DNA from: Caldifarciminota bacterium UBA5631
GTDB taxonomy: Bacteria > Hydrothermota > Hydrothermia > UBA1063
DNA: 64,000 nt
Assembly (NCBI GenBank): GCA_002421425.1
Contig: DIJZ01000002.1
Span: forward strand, 18,278-82,277
Direction: 5' to 3'
Shown here: one piece after another, positions 16,917-25,562 of the stretch
Layout: each line of letters begins with the position of its first letter
How positions within the stretch are numbered: position 1 is the first letter of the stretch
Position numbers and translations under genes: made by a program
Notes under the pieces: generated by a model
What the model was told of the DNA's origin: nothing
Databases searched by the model: none
Seen by the model: only the letters and a program-made list of their open reading frames with translations

Positions 16917-17980
16917 AAACGAGTTTGTCTAAAGAGTCAGTCTATGGAATAACAAAAATTTCCTTTGACTTTAAAAAACCTCATTGTTTTTTAAATCGCT
17001 ACTATGAGTCAGTAGAAGTGGTAAAAAATTTTGCTGAGAGAGGTTATTCTCATTTCGTTATAACATTTTCTGGTGGAAAGGATTCCACAGCTACTCTTAT
17101 AATTGCGATAGAAGCCGCACTATTAGTGCGAGATAAAATTGAGCGTATAGATGTTTTTTATGCGGATACAGGATTGGAGATCCCAGTAATTCATAAATTT
17201 GCGCTGGAGTTTTTAGAATTTCTCAGAAATTTCCAGAGGATAAAAAATCTTCCTGTGGAGGTTAAAATAGTACATCCCGAACCGGAGGAAAGTTTCTGGG
17301 CCTGTTTAATAGGTAAAGGTTACCCTCCGCCACATCAAAGGTTCAGGTGGTGTACAAAGCGTTTGAAAATTGCTCCTGTAGAAAGGGAATTGAAGATGTT
17401 AATAAATCCTTCCAAAACTTTAGTGATTACGGGGGTAAGGTTTAATGAGTCACAAAACAGGAATAATCGCTTAATTAATAGTTGCAGTAGAGGTGGAGAA
17501 TGTGGGCAAGGAGTTTGGTTTCAAAACAGTTCGAGGTTAAATGTAGGATATTTAGCGCCTATAGTAGATTGGAGTGATTGTGAGGTCTGGGATTTCTTAA
17601 ACATATATGCCCCTTGTCTCGGTTATCCAAGCGAGAAGCTTGAGCCAGAAGTGTACAATGGTCGAGGGACTCGCTTTGGATGTTGGATGTGCACAGTGGT
17701 AAGGCAGGATAAAGCTTTGCAAAAAATATCTTCATTACCCCTATGGTCTCATTTACGTCCATTGTTACTGTTTCGAGAAAGGGTGAGGGAAATATCTTAT
17801 AACCCTGGTTCTCGAGAAATTCGAAAAGATGGAAAATTAGGAAGGTTAAAAGTAAATATTAGGAGAGAATTGTTAAAAGAATTATTAGAATTACAAAAAA
17901 GAGTAGGTTTGGATTTAATAACAGAGGTTGAAATTAAGATAATTAAAAAATTTTGGGATGTAAATAAAAAGAGGGAGTGA
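16913..17980 (+). CDS. DndC-like phosphoadenosine-phosphosulfate-reductase family protein
   Basis: About 355 residues. The PP-loop SGGKDSTATL (residues about 53-62) binds and activates ATP. Downstream are FRWCTKRLK, two further cysteines (CSRGGEC) and RFGCWMCTVVRQDKAL, the iron-sulfur cysteine pattern of DndC, the sulfurtransferase of DNA phosphorothioation. It is shorter than typical DndC proteins. The frame is open to TTG 16889. TTG 16913 was preferred because GGAG lies ten bases upstream and it overlaps the stop of a short upstream frame. The HerA-like and NurA-like genes follow directly. Predicted role: sulfur transfer to DNA or RNA within that cassette (inference). Confidence 0.82.
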   Translation: MKTSLSKESVYGITKISFDFKKPHCFLNRYYESVEVVKNFAERGYSHFVITFSGGKDSTATLIIAIEAALLVRDKIERIDVFYADTGLEIPVIHKFALEFLEFLRNFQRIKNLPVEVKIVHPEPEESFWACLIGKGYPPPHQRFRWCTKRLKIAPVERELKMLINPSKTLVITGVRFNESQNRNNRLINSCSRGGECGQGVWFQNSSRLNVGYLAPIVDWSDCEVWDFLNIYAPCLGYPSEKLEPEVYNGRGTRFGCWMCTVVRQDKALQKISSLPLWSHLRPLLLFRERVREISYNPGSREIRKDGKLGRLKVNIRRELLKELLELQKRVGLDLITEVEIKIIKKFWDVNKKRE

Positions 17981-17986
17981 TTGAAA

Positions 17987-20140
17987 ATGTACTTAGATCC
18001 TTCAAAACAGCTAGAGGGAAATGAAGTGGACTCGCTTCTCAATGAATTTGAGAAGTGGTTAAAAAATGTTAAAAAAATTAGCAATTACGACCACGCAAGG
18101 GAAGATCGGGAAAAGAGGAAAGAAAAATTGCAACAACTCATAAAAGAATCACCAAAACCGGTCTCACTTCAAAGGGTAGCTGATAGTATCCAAAACCTAT
18201 TTATCATGTTGTCGGAGGAAGACCAAGAAAATTTGGATATTTTGAGAGATGTGGTAGATTTTCTTCAAAGTATTTCTCACATCGAATTAAAACTAAATAA
18301 AGTAGCACAAGATCAAACAAAAGCAACTATTGAAGTTAGCGAAAGTGTTGAAAATCAGACAGCTCAAATTCCACCGTCAGCAAAAATTATTGGGAGAGTA
18401 GCATCAACTATTAAAACACCAACAACTCCAACTGAGTTTACTTTTTGGGTTGAGGATGACGAAAAAATTCATCTTGAGATAGGTTCTTTGGTTACTGCAC
18501 GAAGTAAAGATGTTAAAGTTACGGGCTTGGTTAGTGAAATACAAGCTTATAGTGATATTGAAAGTGTTTTGGATAGTTTTTATGCTCACTCTTTTGGACA
18601 AGCTGAACATGAAATGAGAACGAAACTGCCAGTTATAGTAAATGCAAGAGTCGAAGTCGTCAGGCGCTCTGATGGGAAAACAGAGCCCATTAGGGGTAAT
18701 TGGCCTGTATATTTTGCTACTGCTCAGGAGATCAGAGAGGCTTACGGTATCGACTCTTCTGAATATGAAGTTCTGGCTGGATTCACCTATGATGATAAAC
18801 GAATTCCTGTTCCTATCAGTTTAGATGCAAGATACATAGTGGGGTACGAGGCTGCGCACATTAATATATCTGGTGCCTCAGGTATTGCTACGAAAACAAG
18901 TTATGCACTTTTTTTACTTCTAAATCTTTTGGCTTATAACAAAAGGCAGAGTGAAAGAAGGGATACAGTTGCTGCTATTGCCTTTAATGTTAAAGAAGCT
19001 GATTTGATGTTTATTGATAGCATTAGAGATTTAAAACAAGACGAACTTGAAAGAATTGGAACGTTCCAAAAGTATAAAGAGGATATTAAACTTTGGGAAC
19101 AAGCGAATAGAAACTTTGGGGTGAAGCCAGTAGATTGGGCAAGAGACGGAAGCTTTAAGTTCTTTGCTCCAATGCATTTTAGACCAAATGGCGGGGTTTT
19201 GAGTCAGAGACAAGACAATATAGTAAGTGCATTTAACTATAGTTTAAAAACTCTAGTTAATATAGGTCAAATCTCACTTTATACACTATTTGACCCTGAG
19301 GATCTTGATGAAAAAGCATTATCTTTTATATCATCTATGTGTGAGGAATCAAGAAATAATGAATTTACATTTGAACGGCTTATTGATCGGGTTAAAGAAG
19401 CTCTAATTGGTGAGGATAGAAATAGAGAAGTGGGAGGCAGGGGAAGGACAGTTGAACGGGGAGATTGGTTTAGCTTCGGGGGGGTTGTGCATCATCGAGC
19501 AACTGCTCAGAAGATATTAAACAGGATGAAATATTCACTTGACAATCAATTTAGGGGATTAATATTAAAAGATGCGAATAACGACACTCCAATTCCTGTT
19601 GATGAGCTGAGGCCAGGTGAATTATGGGTAATTGATATCACTCAACTAAGTGATAAAGGGCAAAGATTGGTATTTCAAACTGTAGTGCGAAATGTTTTCA
19701 GAAAATTAGAGGAAAGAAAAACGTTAGAGTTAACTGGGCAACTTGATGAGGGATTAAGAAATTTTCCTAAACATGTAGTTATTTTTGTAGATGAGCTAAA
19801 TAAATTTGTTCCTTCGGGCCGTGAATATTCGGCTTTGAAGGGAGACATTGTTGAAATGGCTGCAAGAGGACGAAGCGTTGGGATGACTTTAATAGGAGCA
19901 CAACAACTTGCCTCAAAAGTAGATGAAGAAGTCTTGGCTAATACTTCTACCTTTGTTGTGGGGAGAAGCCATGCGGTTGAAATTCATAAGCCATTATATG
20001 CATGGTTAGCTGAAGGATTGAAGGAAAAAGCTATGGTTTTGGATAAGGGATGGATGTTACTTTGGCATTGTCTACATAAAAGGCCGGTTTTGATTCGTTT
20101 TCCGAGGCCATTACACAAGATTTATGAAGAATGGCGTTGA
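17987..20140 (+). CDS. herA: HerA-like hexameric ATPase with HAS-barrel
   Basis: 717 residues. An N-terminal helical region (1 to about 120) is followed by a HAS-barrel-like segment (about 132-190, SAKIIGRVAS to VSEIQAY) and the FtsK/HerA ATPase core. The Walker A region reads SGASGIATKTSYAL (about 295-308), lacking the usual Gly before the catalytic Lys. Walker B is VVIFVDELNKF (about 597-607), followed by RGRSVGMTLIGAQQLAS with arginine-finger-like residues. HerA proteins are DNA-translocating hexamers partnering NurA nucleases. ATG 17987 was chosen over TTG 17981 because GGGAG lies nine bases before it. The gene starts six bases after the DndC-like stop. Confidence 0.85.
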   Translation: MYLDPSKQLEGNEVDSLLNEFEKWLKNVKKISNYDHAREDREKRKEKLQQLIKESPKPVSLQRVADSIQNLFIMLSEEDQENLDILRDVVDFLQSISHIELKLNKVAQDQTKATIEVSESVENQTAQIPPSAKIIGRVASTIKTPTTPTEFTFWVEDDEKIHLEIGSLVTARSKDVKVTGLVSEIQAYSDIESVLDSFYAHSFGQAEHEMRTKLPVIVNARVEVVRRSDGKTEPIRGNWPVYFATAQEIREAYGIDSSEYEVLAGFTYDDKRIPVPISLDARYIVGYEAAHINISGASGIATKTSYALFLLLNLLAYNKRQSERRDTVAAIAFNVKEADLMFIDSIRDLKQDELERIGTFQKYKEDIKLWEQANRNFGVKPVDWARDGSFKFFAPMHFRPNGGVLSQRQDNIVSAFNYSLKTLVNIGQISLYTLFDPEDLDEKALSFISSMCEESRNNEFTFERLIDRVKEALIGEDRNREVGGRGRTVERGDWFSFGGVVHHRATAQKILNRMKYSLDNQFRGLILKDANNDTPIPVDELRPGELWVIDITQLSDKGQRLVFQTVVRNVFRKLEERKTLELTGQLDEGLRNFPKHVVIFVDELNKFVPSGREYSALKGDIVEMAARGRSVGMTLIGAQQLASKVDEEVLANTSTFVVGRSHAVEIHKPLYAWLAEGLKEKAMVLDKGWMLLWHCLHKRPVLIRFPRPLHKIYEEWR

Positions 20141-20167
20141 CAAATTATGTGAAAAGAGGTAGCCGAA

Positions 20168-21466
20168 ATGCTATTAGATGAGAAATTAAATGACTTATTG
20201 CAAGAGTTAAAGAAATTGTCTGTTCCTACTCACACTGTGAGCTCTGAAGAAGAACAATCATTACCTCCTCCTTTTGTAGAAAGTGCATCTTCTGTAGGGG
20301 ATAGGATCTTAGAAGTTTCTGATGGTGGTGAAGAAATAGTGCGGATAGATCCTAAAGTAACAGAGGCGATTAATTTCGAGGCATTTTTGGATGGCGTTCA
20401 GAGAACTGTCATGTGGCGACGGATCCCTTTGAGAGATGGAGGTGCTGTCCCAGTGCATATAGCACACATTTGTGCGGGGATAATTTTGAGAGATAAAAGG
20501 GATGTATTGCATTTACCTGAAAATTTTATAGCGTCAAGATTGTTGGTTTTAGCGCCATTCAAAGGCTTAGAAGAAGCTGGTGTTACTTTTGAAACTTTAA
20601 GGGAGCAAGGCGAGCGATTTTTTTGGGATACAAGTGAGCATACCTTTGCTTTCCCCAAAGAACCTGACGAATGGATTATTTGCGACACAACATTTCCGAG
20701 CACTGATACCAATAGGTTGGAATTTAGCGATAATTGTATTATCGGTGAAAGACTGTTAGATGAGGGTTTAGTAAGGGGACGTGCCCAAGGTAGAGTGGCG
20801 ACACTAAGACAAAGGTTAGAGATGGCTTTATTGGCGAAATTCAGAAAAGAGTTTCCCATGGAATGGATTTTGGTTGATGGTCCGTTATTTTTTATTGATA
20901 AATGGAGAAAACGAGCTTTTAAAATTTTTAAAGATGAACTTAGTATTGGACAGGAAGGTGATTTAGAGGATAAATTGTTAAGGTTTGCTGTCGGAATTAT
21001 TAAATCACACCGGTTAAAGCCTAAAAATCCACAAGCAATTCTGAAAATTGCTCAAGGTGAGCGTTCCACAGTTAGGTTATTATCACAAGAGGTCGATGTG
21101 AAGGGACGGGGTTCACATTGGGACGAAAGTGGTGGATATGCTAGTATGCACTTTACGTGGTATACAAGATTTAGACTACAATCCCAGCGGCCCTTGGGTT
21201 TTGCTGGCCTAATAAGATTAGATATTCACAAATCCACTTTAAATATAGTCCGTACTGATACTCTGGATGTTGAGAGTTTTCGGGAGTATGTTCCCATAAT
21301 AAATGATATCACTGTTGGAGTGTGGAATGAACGCAGTCCACAATTACCAAGGGGTTCAGATTTGAGGAGTTTTGCTGAACCTTATCCTATTTATCAGCTT
21401 GAAAAAATTCTCAAAGCAACAATTTATCCCCGACGATTTTTGTCATATTTGCTCGAAACATTCTGA
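20168..21466 (+). CDS. nurA: NurA-like nuclease
   Basis: 432 residues. FEAFLDGVQRTVMWR (about 70-84) corresponds to the NurA motif I with catalytic Asp (about 75), and WILVDGPLFF (about 233-242) to the second catalytic strand (Asp about 237). NurA enzymes are 5'-3' exonuclease/endonucleases that work with a HerA ring on DNA ends. The first 60 residues are low-complexity and may be a HerA-docking tail. The gene follows herA after 27 bases with AAGAGG upstream of the ATG, and it ends the cassette. With the DndC-like protein it suggests a modification-linked nuclease system. Confidence 0.82.
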   Translation: MLLDEKLNDLLQELKKLSVPTHTVSSEEEQSLPPPFVESASSVGDRILEVSDGGEEIVRIDPKVTEAINFEAFLDGVQRTVMWRRIPLRDGGAVPVHIAHICAGIILRDKRDVLHLPENFIASRLLVLAPFKGLEEAGVTFETLREQGERFFWDTSEHTFAFPKEPDEWIICDTTFPSTDTNRLEFSDNCIIGERLLDEGLVRGRAQGRVATLRQRLEMALLAKFRKEFPMEWILVDGPLFFIDKWRKRAFKIFKDELSIGQEGDLEDKLLRFAVGIIKSHRLKPKNPQAILKIAQGERSTVRLLSQEVDVKGRGSHWDESGGYASMHFTWYTRFRLQSQRPLGFAGLIRLDIHKSTLNIVRTDTLDVESFREYVPIINDITVGVWNERSPQLPRGSDLRSFAEPYPIYQLEKILKATIYPRRFLSYLLETF

Positions 21467-21698
21467 ATTTAGTTGTTATTCTGAAGGTTGCCAAGTGTAT
21501 AATTAAAGCTATATTTAAATTTCTAACTTTAAAAGGATCGCTTAAAAATTCGCCAAAAACTTTTTAATTTGAGGGCATGCATGTTTTGCTTGTTATTTAA
21601 TTATTGAAGGGAATTTGGAGGTAATCATAGAGAAGGTGTACTTGACTTTGAATGAGCTTATTTGGTGAATGAGCTTATTTGGTACTGGGTTATTTATT

Positions 21699-21941
21699 TT
21701 AGCTGATCTGCCCCTCCTCCTTCCCACTCAAACTTCTCCAATAATTCCACCATATCACCCTTTGTGGTATTAATCTTTTTCTGTAGTATGGTGATTTTTT
21801 GAGGAGGAAGTAGCGTATTGTTGGGCGGAAGAGTTTGATGAGGAGGAGTTTTATACCGAGGGCTTTTGGGATGTCTTGTATGTAGTTGTCGAAGGTTCTT
21901 GTCTGATAGTTTAAGAGTCTCTGGCTTTCTTCGGTATCCAT
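21699..21941 (-). pseudogene. Gene fragment, repeat copy A
   Basis: An 80-codon frame encoding the C-terminal part of an unrecognised protein (RTFDNYIQDIPKALGIKLL, FRPTIRYFLLKKSPYYRKR, PQRVIWWNYWR). A second, clearly related copy lies at about 28690-28915 in the same orientation, with mostly conservative codon differences over about 225 bases. There is no family match I can name and no Shine-Dalgarno, and the apparent N-terminus starts abruptly. It is best read as a truncated remnant. The two copies flank the TPR module. Confidence 0.55.
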
Positions 21942-22708
21942 CCAGTCGGTGGCAAAATAATCTTTGAAAAGACTTCCTTGGGAAGAATGCCTAAGCCAAT
22001 GTCTCGAGGGGTTTTACTTAACCTGTTAGAGGTGTTTGAAGTCCTTCCAAGAAATATCATTTCTCTAAAGAATTGTTTAGACTTTCATTTAGGATCTTAA
22101 GAAAACTTATTAGATTCCGGAGGCTTTAAGAGTTTCAACTTGCTTGTCGGGGGCTCGGTGAGTAAAAAGGAACATTATGTTTGCGTAAACCATATACGAA
22201 ACAAGTACAAATTTTGTCGTCGCTATTTTTGCCTAAATCTCTGAAGATCGGCAAAGGGGTTTGAAAAACCGAAAAGGTATTTTCTGAAATTGGCTTAAGA
22301 AGGGCAATGTGGATTTAAGAGAGAATTTACTGAATGTTGAAAGAACCGTTAAAGATTTGTTCGAGAGTTTGGGAAGCAATTTTAAAACATCAATATCTAA
22401 AATGAAGGCGCAACTAAGGTTGGTTAATGATTTTATAAATGGTCAGAATGAAAAGTTCTCACTTAACTTGATCATTATCAAATTGATTTAAAGAGAATTC
22501 TGACTTATCTCTATTTGCTTTGTTTTTTCGCTCCCTTCCTTTGAGTAATATGCACAAATTACTGAACGTGTTTGGCGGTTTCGAAGGAGGAACTTTGCAG
22601 GTTCGGGTCTATACAGTTATTGATTTTAAGATGATTTTGGAGATTAGATATTACATCCTGTTGAGGTAATTCCCCAACCATTCCAACTTGGTGTTCTTTC
22701 TAAGAAAC

Positions 22709-22737
22709 TTGAAAAATCGCTTTTTTTGCTTTATAAT
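22709..22737 (+). promoter_or_regulatory. Strong promoter of the TPR module
   Basis: TTGAAA (22709-22714), a 17-base spacer and TATAAT (22732-22737). The leader before the first gene would be about 130 bases, unlike the leaderless genes elsewhere in the window. Confidence 0.7.
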
Positions 22738-22871
22738 ATTAACACTTGAGAATGTAAAATTGAGGATCCTCAAAGAAGAATAAGAAAAACCAAGTTTCCT
22801 GAATTTAGAAAAACGTTGGATTTGTAGAAGGGGCTATTTTGGGGCAAAATTTTAAAAGGAGGGGGTAAAAA

Positions 22872-23114
22872 ATGAAACAAAAGTACATATATGATAGAAA
22901 TGGCAGTGTAAAGGCTGTCATCTATGAGGACGACAGCACAGCAACGGTAATCGCCTTAGGTAAAGGGGCTATTGGAACAGTCTTCAAAAGTGATGTTTTT
23001 CCCCATATTGCTCTCTATGGCAGTGACATTGTAGGTAGTGCAGATGATGTAGATTCTGCTGCTGGCCTTATACTGGAAGAGGACGCCAGGAGAAACCTTA
23101 ATAAAAAGAGATAA
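22872..23114 (+). CDS. Small protein of unknown function heading the TPR module
   Basis: 80 residues, no signal peptide or membrane segment. It is rich in short beta-like stretches (YIYDRNGSVKAVIYEDDSTA) with an acidic middle (GSADDVDSAAGLILEED) and a basic tail. A strong Shine-Dalgarno (AAAGGAGGGGG) precedes the ATG, and the promoter at 22709 drives it. The first large TPR gene starts 32 bases downstream. It could be a partner or substrate of the TPR proteins; no family recognised. Confidence 0.65.
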   Translation: MKQKYIYDRNGSVKAVIYEDDSTATVIALGKGAIGTVFKSDVFPHIALYGSDIVGSADDVDSAAGLILEEDARRNLNKKR

Positions 23115-23146
23115 AGTGTGAGGTTCTGTCACAGGAGGGGGTGGTG

Positions 23147-25549
23147 ATGAAGGGCCTCGCAAAGGAAGCTAAGAGGTTATTGAATTTAGCCTCTGAGCTT
23201 TTAAGTAGCGGGAATTACCAAGAAGCCGAGAAAATATTCCGAAACGCTCTATTAATATCCCCTGATTATCCAGAAGTTCATTTCAAATTTGGTGAATTTT
23301 TATATCGATTAAAGAGGTACGAAGAAGCAGAGAAGGAGTTCAGAGAGTACTTAGAGTACAAACCTGAGGATCTCACAGTTTATGGTTATCTCGGGGAAAT
23401 TCTCTTAAATCTTAAAAAGTTTGATGAAGCTATTTGTGTTTATCGTCAGGCTGTTGATGTTTTTCCCGATCTTGTTAATATGAGATGCAGGTTTGGAGAG
23501 GTTTTATTCAAAGCGGGTAAGTATGAAGAGGCTGAGAAGGAATACAGGGAAGCAATAAGAAGGAATCCAAGGTATTTAGAGGCTCATATAGGTCTTGCGA
23601 AGTTATTACATCATTTGAAGAGATGCAGAGAGGCTCTCTTTGAGTATCGCAAGATCTTAATGATAAATCCTCATTGTGCACAGGCACACATTGAATTCGG
23701 GATTTTTTTGTACGAGTTGGGTTATTTTGAAAAAGCAGAAAATGAGTTCAAAAGGGCGATCGAAATAAAGCCTCATGACGAAAGAGCCCATTATTGGTTA
23801 GGACATACTTTTACGTTTACTAAAAGGGTTAGCTTTCATGAGAGAAGTGAATTGGCTGCAGAGGTGTGGAAGAAAGCAATTGAACTTAACCCAACCTTTG
23901 TAGATCCTTATATATCTATTGCTTGTCATTACGACTTTATGCGTGAAAGTGAGAGAGCAATAGAATTTCTTGAAGAAGCTCTAAGGATTGAACCGAATAA
24001 TGCAGAAGCATACTATCAATTGGGTGATATTTACTTGCGAAAAGGAATTTATTACGAGGCGGAAAAGAATTTCAGGATGGTACTTATGATAGATCCAAAT
24101 TTTGATAACGCCGCTGAAAAGCTGAAAGCTACTATTAGTTTGAAGGAACTTCAGGAAGAGGTTTTAAAGAGTCCAGAAAGCGCTGAAGCACGGTTGAAGT
24201 TAACAAGATATCTCTCTAATTTTGCTACGCATTTGGGGATTCGAGGACTAATGGCAAAAGAGCTTAGAAAAATAATTGATTTAGATCCTAACAATGCTGA
24301 GGCTTATTATTTACTTTCTGAGATCATCATTTTTTTGGACCCTTCTGACGAAACAAAGCGAGAAAAGGAATTAGAATACCTTGAAAAGGCGACCATTTTA
24401 AACCCTAATTATATTGAAGCACGTGTTGCTTTAGGCTCGCTTTATTATAGTAAAGGAAGATATGAGTGTGCTGAGAAAGAATTAAGAAAGGTAATCGAAA
24501 TAGAACCTAATCATGTCAGAGCAAATTTATTGTTAGCTACTCTGTTTACAGAGTTTAATTTTATTCAAGATGCTGAAGAAATATATAAGAAGCTAGTTAA
24601 ATTAGGTGTTGCGGATAAGGGCTTATATTCATCCTATGTCGAGGTTTTGTTAAAACTGGGTAAATTTAATGAGATACTCGAAGTTTTTAAAAAAGGTTTT
24701 GAAGTTTTCGAAAAAAAAGAATCTGATAAAATTGGATTACTTTTAATCAGTAGAGATTTTGCTAAACTCTTGTTGAGTTTGAAAAAGTATGACGAATTGG
24801 AGAAACTATATAAGAAGCTGATGAAAGCTTGTCCTTATAGCAAATCTAAATTATTTAACTTCCATTATGAGGGTTTAGCTAACGTCTATATATTAAGAAA
24901 AGCCTATAAGAAGGCTGTAAATATCTTTGAGAGGTTATTGGATGTGGATCCCCTTATTTGCTCTGTTTATCTGAAATTAGGGTTACTTTATTTGAAATTG
25001 GGTGAAAAAGAAAAAGCGGTAGAGTACATTTTAAAGGCGAAGGAGTTTGCTAATGATGATGGATTAGATGCTATGGTCAATCTTTGCACTGATATTCTTC
25101 GGAAAGTAAAGAGGGGTGTGGGATTGAAGAAATATCTAAGCGACGAGTTTATAACCAAAGGATTATCCATTTCATATTTAGAAACAATGAGGCACATAAG
25201 AAGGTCTCGCAAATACTTGAAGGTAGGTAAGACTGAAAATGCAGAGATGGAGCTCCTCGATGCAATTGAACTAAGGCCCAATGATTACAAAGTGCTGTAT
25301 GAATGGTCGTCTTTTCTGGATATCCAGAAAAGATATGATGAGGAAAGGGAAGTTTTACAGAAATTAGTAAAGCTATTCCCGTACAAACCGGATTCTTATT
25401 ACAAACTGGCACAATTATATTTAAAGTTAAACGATAAAGAAAAGGCCCTGGATTGGTTTGTAAAGGCAGAAAACCTTTACAAATTTGTGGGAAATAGGTG
25501 TGCGGCTGCACGTTGTGTAAAATTAAGAAAATTAATTAGCAATTTTTAA
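23147..25549 (+). CDS. Large tetratricopeptide-repeat protein 1
   Basis: 800 residues made almost entirely of tandem 34-residue TPR units, with signature spacings such as GNYQEAEKIFRNALLI, GKYEEAEKEYREAIR, GIYYEAEKNFRMVL and GRYECAEKELRKVIE. No signal peptide, membrane helix or enzymatic domain is visible, so it is a cytoplasmic protein-protein scaffold. ATG 23147 was chosen over the GTG codons at 23141 because AGGAGGGGG overlaps those codons and is spaced for the ATG. It is co-transcribed with a second TPR protein 13 bases downstream. Partners unknown. Confidence 0.85.
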   Translation: MKGLAKEAKRLLNLASELLSSGNYQEAEKIFRNALLISPDYPEVHFKFGEFLYRLKRYEEAEKEFREYLEYKPEDLTVYGYLGEILLNLKKFDEAICVYRQAVDVFPDLVNMRCRFGEVLFKAGKYEEAEKEYREAIRRNPRYLEAHIGLAKLLHHLKRCREALFEYRKILMINPHCAQAHIEFGIFLYELGYFEKAENEFKRAIEIKPHDERAHYWLGHTFTFTKRVSFHERSELAAEVWKKAIELNPTFVDPYISIACHYDFMRESERAIEFLEEALRIEPNNAEAYYQLGDIYLRKGIYYEAEKNFRMVLMIDPNFDNAAEKLKATISLKELQEEVLKSPESAEARLKLTRYLSNFATHLGIRGLMAKELRKIIDLDPNNAEAYYLLSEIIIFLDPSDETKREKELEYLEKATILNPNYIEARVALGSLYYSKGRYECAEKELRKVIEIEPNHVRANLLLATLFTEFNFIQDAEEIYKKLVKLGVADKGLYSSYVEVLLKLGKFNEILEVFKKGFEVFEKKESDKIGLLLISRDFAKLLLSLKKYDELEKLYKKLMKACPYSKSKLFNFHYEGLANVYILRKAYKKAVNIFERLLDVDPLICSVYLKLGLLYLKLGEKEKAVEYILKAKEFANDDGLDAMVNLCTDILRKVKRGVGLKKYLSDEFITKGLSISYLETMRHIRRSRKYLKVGKTENAEMELLDAIELRPNDYKVLYEWSSFLDIQKRYDEEREVLQKLVKLFPYKPDSYYKLAQLYLKLNDKEKALDWFVKAENLYKFVGNRCAAARCVKLRKLISNF

Positions 25550-25562
25550 AGAGGAGGGGTAA

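Larger units (their letters stand above)
21467..22871. other. Long AT-rich gap between the nuclease cassette and the TPR module
   Basis: Contains the decayed gene fragment at 21699-21941 and the promoter at 22709-22737. Two weak plus-strand frames were noticed: 22309-22491 (60 residues, coiled-coil-like) and 22550-22669 (39 residues). Neither has a ribosome-binding site or recognised family. The density of broken frames suggests a site of repeated insertion and decay. Nothing else seen. Confidence 0.5.

Noticed and set aside
20398..20859. 153-codon minus-strand frame opposite nurA
   Set aside because: Covers the NurA catalytic region on the other strand; no start signal or known motif.
22309..22491. 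60-codon coiled-coil-like plus-strand frame
   Set aside because: Starts with GTG, no Shine-Dalgarno or leaderless -10, ends in low-complexity Ile/Leu; kept only as a note in the gap entry.
25149..25511. 120-codon minus-strand frame inside TPR protein 1
   Set aside because: Antisense to clear TPR repeats; repetitive helical genes routinely give such shadows.
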